Assembly (NCBI GenBank): GCA_002774355.1
Contig: PEYN01000090.1
Span: 1 to 32,393, forward strand
Source: Candidatus Marinimicrobia bacterium CG08_land_8_20_14_0_20_45_22
GTDB lineage: Bacteria; Fidelibacterota; UBA2242
Length of the DNA stretch: 32,393 nt
Direction: 5' to 3'
Part shown: positions 29,889-32,393 of the stretch, one piece after another
Layout: every line of letters starts with the position of its first letter
How positions within the stretch are numbered: the stretch's first letter is position 1
Program-made: the position numbers and the translations under genes
Notes under the pieces: model-generated
The model's input: only the letters and a program-made list of their open reading frames with translations
What the model was told of the DNA's origin: nothing
Database searches by the model: none

Positions 29889-32264
29889 ATGGTTGATGAA
29901 CCAATAAAAGATAATGATGAACCGTTAACTCTCGGTTCTTCTGTGCCGGAAATCCTGCCGATCATGGCACTGCGGAACACGGTTCTGTTTCCGCAACAGG
30001 TCATTCCGATCTATGTCGGACGCGAGCGTTCGCTTCAGTTGATCGAAGACCTTCCGGAGTCGAAAAAACGGATCGTCGTCGTTGCTCAGCGGGACGGAGC
30101 GGTCGAAAATCCCGAAAAAGAGGACTTGTTCGAATGGGGAACCATCGCACAGGTTCTAAAAATCTTCAACATGCCGGACGGAAGTAAAAGCGCCATCGTT
30201 CAAGGCGTCGAACGCGCCAAGATTCAATCCTACATTCAGGAAGACCCATATTTCAAAGGCGCTATCGTTAAGACGCAGGAAATCTACGTGCCAGGAATTG
30301 CCATAGACGCGATGATCGTTAACATCCGGCAATTATACGGAAAATTGATCAAGATCGCGCCGTATCTGACGGAAGAGCACACGACCATTTTGCAGAATAT
30401 CCAGAATCCTGGCCGGTTGGTTGACCGGACGATGCACCTAATCAATGTGCCGGTTCACGAAAAGCAGGAAATCCTCGAAGAACTCGACGTGAAAAAACGC
30501 CTTGAAAAGGCGACCGTCGTTCTCAACCGCGAAATTCAGCGCATCCAACTCGGCGAGCGAATCCAATCTGAAGTGCAGGACGAGATCACCAAGACGCAGA
30601 AAGAATATTATCTGCGCGAACAGTTGAAAACCATCAAAAAGGAACTCGGCGAAGACGAAGGAACCGTCGAACTCAAGGAACTTCAGGAAAAGATCACCAA
30701 GTGCAAAATGACCGATGAAGCGCGGAAAATCGCCGAAAAGGAACTCGATCGTTTAAGCAAAATTCCAGCCGCGTCGCCGGAATATACCGTTTCCAGAACT
30801 TACCTCGATTGGCTTGTTGATCTGCCATGGGGTATTTATACCGAAGACAATGTCGATATTCGGCAAGCTCAGCAAATTTTGGATGAAGACCACTATGGAC
30901 TTGAAAAAGTCAAGACACGTGTCATCGAATATCTTGCCGTGCGGAAACTGAAGGAGCAGATACAAAAGGGCGAATCTATCAAAGGGCCGATCTTATGTTT
31001 CGTCGGACCGCCCGGCGTCGGCAAAACATCGATGGGAAAATCCATTGCGCGGGCGATGGGAAGGAAGTTCATCCGGATTTCGCTCGGTGGCGTTCGGGAC
31101 GAAGCCGAGATTCGCGGTCACCGAAGAACTTATATTGGCTCACTGCCGGGACGCATTTTGCAGAGCATCCGCAAATCTGGCAGTAGCAATCCGATCTTTA
31201 TGCTGGATGAAATTGACAAGGTCGGCGCCGATTTTCGCGGCGATCCGTCTTCCGCTTTACTAGAAGTATTGGATCCGGAACAGAATTATACTTTCAGCGA
31301 TCATTATCTCGAAGTGACTTACGATCTATCGAAAGTCATGTTTATTGCCACTGCGAATATGATTGATTCGATCCTCCCGGCTTTGCGCGACCGGATGGAA
31401 ATGCTGGAATTCAGTGGTTATATCGAAGAGGAAAAACTCAATATCGCCAAAACTTTTCTCGTTCCGAAGCAGATTAAGGAACACGGATTGAATCAGACCA
31501 AAGTCGAATTCGACGATAAAGCGCTGAGGTACATTATCACCAGTTACACACTGGAAGCGGGCGTCCGGAATCTCGAACGTGAAATCGCCAATATCTGCCG
31601 GAAAGTCGCCAAGGAAGTGGCTGAAAAGAATCGGAAGAAAGTTTATTCTATTGACGAAAAAGCGGTCGAACAATATCTCGGTCCACGAAAATTTTTCGTT
31701 GATCTTGCCGAACGCGTCAGCAAACCGGGAATTGCCGTAGGGCTTGCATGGACATCCGTTGGCGGTGAAATCCTTTTCATTGAGGCGACGAGCATGAGAG
31801 GAACCGGTAAGTTGAATCTCACGGGTCAATTGGGTGATGTGATGAAGGAGTCTGCCGAAGCCGCAATGAGTTATATCCGCTCAAACGCCAAAGAACTTGG
31901 CATCGATGACTCCATCTTTGCACAGACTGATATACATATTCATGTACCGGCAGGAGCAACGCCCAAGGACGGGCCATCGGCGGGTGTCACGATTCTTTCT
32001 GCTGTTTATTCGCTTCTTAAACAGAAGAAAGTTAAAGACAGCCTTGCGATGACTGGCGAAATTACGCTTCGGGGTGCGGTATTGCCGATCGGCGGCGTCA
32101 AGGAAAAGGTGCTTGCCGCGCATCGCGCCGGGTTAAGACGCGTTATTCTTCCAGAGCAGAACAAGAAGGATTTGATGGAAATCCCAAAACAGATCAAGAA
32201 TGAAATGAAGTTCGATTTTGTCAAGGAAATGTCCGAGGTGCTTGACATCGCCATTAAAAAATAA
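29889..32264 (+). CDS. lon: ATP-dependent protease Lon (LonA type)
   Basis: 791 residues; ATG after TTAGGAG. N-terminal substrate-binding domain ~20-215 (LPIMALRNTVLFPQQVIPI), coiled-coil linker ~215-300, then AAA+ domain with Walker A GPPGVGKTS (373-381), Walker B IFMLDEID (436-443), ISLGGVRDEAEIRGHRRTYIGS and sensor-2 AGVRNLEREI. The proteolytic domain (~600-790) has the Ser697-Lys740 dyad (KDGPSAGVT and GGVKEK), 43 residues apart as in E. coli Lon. It degrades misfolded and regulatory proteins in the cytoplasm. No heat-shock promoter is apparent. Complete and apparently functional. Confidence 0.97.
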   Translation: MVDEPIKDNDEPLTLGSSVPEILPIMALRNTVLFPQQVIPIYVGRERSLQLIEDLPESKKRIVVVAQRDGAVENPEKEDLFEWGTIAQVLKIFNMPDGSKSAIVQGVERAKIQSYIQEDPYFKGAIVKTQEIYVPGIAIDAMIVNIRQLYGKLIKIAPYLTEEHTTILQNIQNPGRLVDRTMHLINVPVHEKQEILEELDVKKRLEKATVVLNREIQRIQLGERIQSEVQDEITKTQKEYYLREQLKTIKKELGEDEGTVELKELQEKITKCKMTDEARKIAEKELDRLSKIPAASPEYTVSRTYLDWLVDLPWGIYTEDNVDIRQAQQILDEDHYGLEKVKTRVIEYLAVRKLKEQIQKGESIKGPILCFVGPPGVGKTSMGKSIARAMGRKFIRISLGGVRDEAEIRGHRRTYIGSLPGRILQSIRKSGSSNPIFMLDEIDKVGADFRGDPSSALLEVLDPEQNYTFSDHYLEVTYDLSKVMFIATANMIDSILPALRDRMEMLEFSGYIEEEKLNIAKTFLVPKQIKEHGLNQTKVEFDDKALRYIITSYTLEAGVRNLEREIANICRKVAKEVAEKNRKKVYSIDEKAVEQYLGPRKFFVDLAERVSKPGIAVGLAWTSVGGEILFIEATSMRGTGKLNLTGQLGDVMKESAEAAMSYIRSNAKELGIDDSIFAQTDIHIHVPAGATPKDGPSAGVTILSAVYSLLKQKKVKDSLAMTGEITLRGAVLPIGGVKEKVLAAHRAGLRRVILPEQNKKDLMEIPKQIKNEMKFDFVKEMSEVLDIAIKK

Positions 32265-32321
32265 TCAAATGGCAATTTGGAGAAGAATCTGTAAATTCTC
32301 GCGCTTTTTAGGTTGATATTT

Positions 32322-32393
32322 GGACGCTTAGCTCAGTTGGTTCAGAGCGTCCCGATACATCGGGAAGGTCGCGAGTTTGAAATTGTTAGGGGT
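32322..32393 (+). pseudogene. tRNA-Val(UAC)-like sequence, degenerate and cut by window edge
   Basis: The 5' half is a good tRNA: acceptor strand GGACGCT (32322-32328), TA, then a D arm GCTC/GAGC with a GG-containing loop (32331-32348). The anticodon arm TCCCG/CGGGA (32350-32365) is perfect but its loop ATACAT has six bases; one extra T would give U33 and a UAC anticodon (Val). The T arm fails: GCGAG (32371-32375) faces TTGTT, and the loop TTTGAAA lacks the invariant C56. The last bases (AGGGGT) pair poorly with the acceptor. It could be a pseudogene, a tRNA split by an insertion, or poor sequence at a contig end. Confidence 0.5.

Noticed and set aside
32280-32309. GAGAA/TTCTC hairpin followed by TTTTT after lon as a terminator
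   Set aside because: The stem is short and AT rich, and four bases (GCGC) separate it from the T run. It may still aid termination but is not convincing.

Overview
The window reads as chromosomal DNA from an uncultured Gram-negative bacterium. The evidence is a signal-peptide beta-barrel protein, a lipobox lipoprotein, PBP1A and NamZ for peptidoglycan, and several exported proteins. Gene content and the FCB-style outer-membrane and TPR proteins suggest the wider FCB group (Marinimicrobia, KSB1 or Calditrichota-like). That placement is inference; no rRNA or marker gene is present to fix it. Promoters are close to the sigma-70 consensus with 17-bp spacers, and Shine-Dalgarno sequences are purine rich. 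No transposase, integrase, phage gene or CRISPR array was seen.

Layout. 1-9717 is mostly minus strand: a ygfK-type Fe-S flavoprotein that runs off the left edge; an operon of outer-membrane protein, RMDN-like TPR protein and a frameshifted micro-membrane protein; an isolated plus-strand 63-residue membrane protein; an exported metallophosphoesterase; a THEP1-like NTPase paired with a polytopic membrane protein; and namZ (DUF1343). At 9718-9881 back-to-back promoters separate namZ from a plus-strand pair, purine nucleoside phosphorylase and PBP1A.

13100-17854 is the most unusual block: a coiled-coil lipoprotein, an exported 1049-residue protein joining a seven-blade WD40 propeller, two CARDB-like beta-sandwich repeats and an intact caspase-like (C14) protease, and an exported DUF4384 protein. 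All three carry export signals, so this looks like a periplasmic or envelope sensor-protease module rather than a cytoplasmic death effector.

18092-32264 continues on the plus strand: an orphan methyltransferase with a near-perfect promoter, then a tightly spaced run of YibQ-like deacetylase, PdxJ-like protein, asparaginase-II-like protein, HAD phosphatase, GAF-PAS kinase-like protein, GAF-PAS-GAF-PAS sensor with a four-cysteine tail, NhaC antiporter and a second HAD phosphatase. The PdxJ-like, asparaginase-like and kinase-like proteins have each lost residues that define catalysis in their families, so this run is enriched in apparent pseudoenzymes. A stand-alone alpha-toroid protein and lon follow. 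The window ends in a tRNA-Val-like sequence whose anticodon loop is one base short and whose T arm does not pair.

How the genes fit together: several products serve the envelope (PBP1A, NamZ, YibQ-like, outer-membrane protein, lipoprotein, exported protease). The central operon mixes sensing (GAF/PAS), ion transport (NhaC) and metabolism-derived folds with altered active sites.
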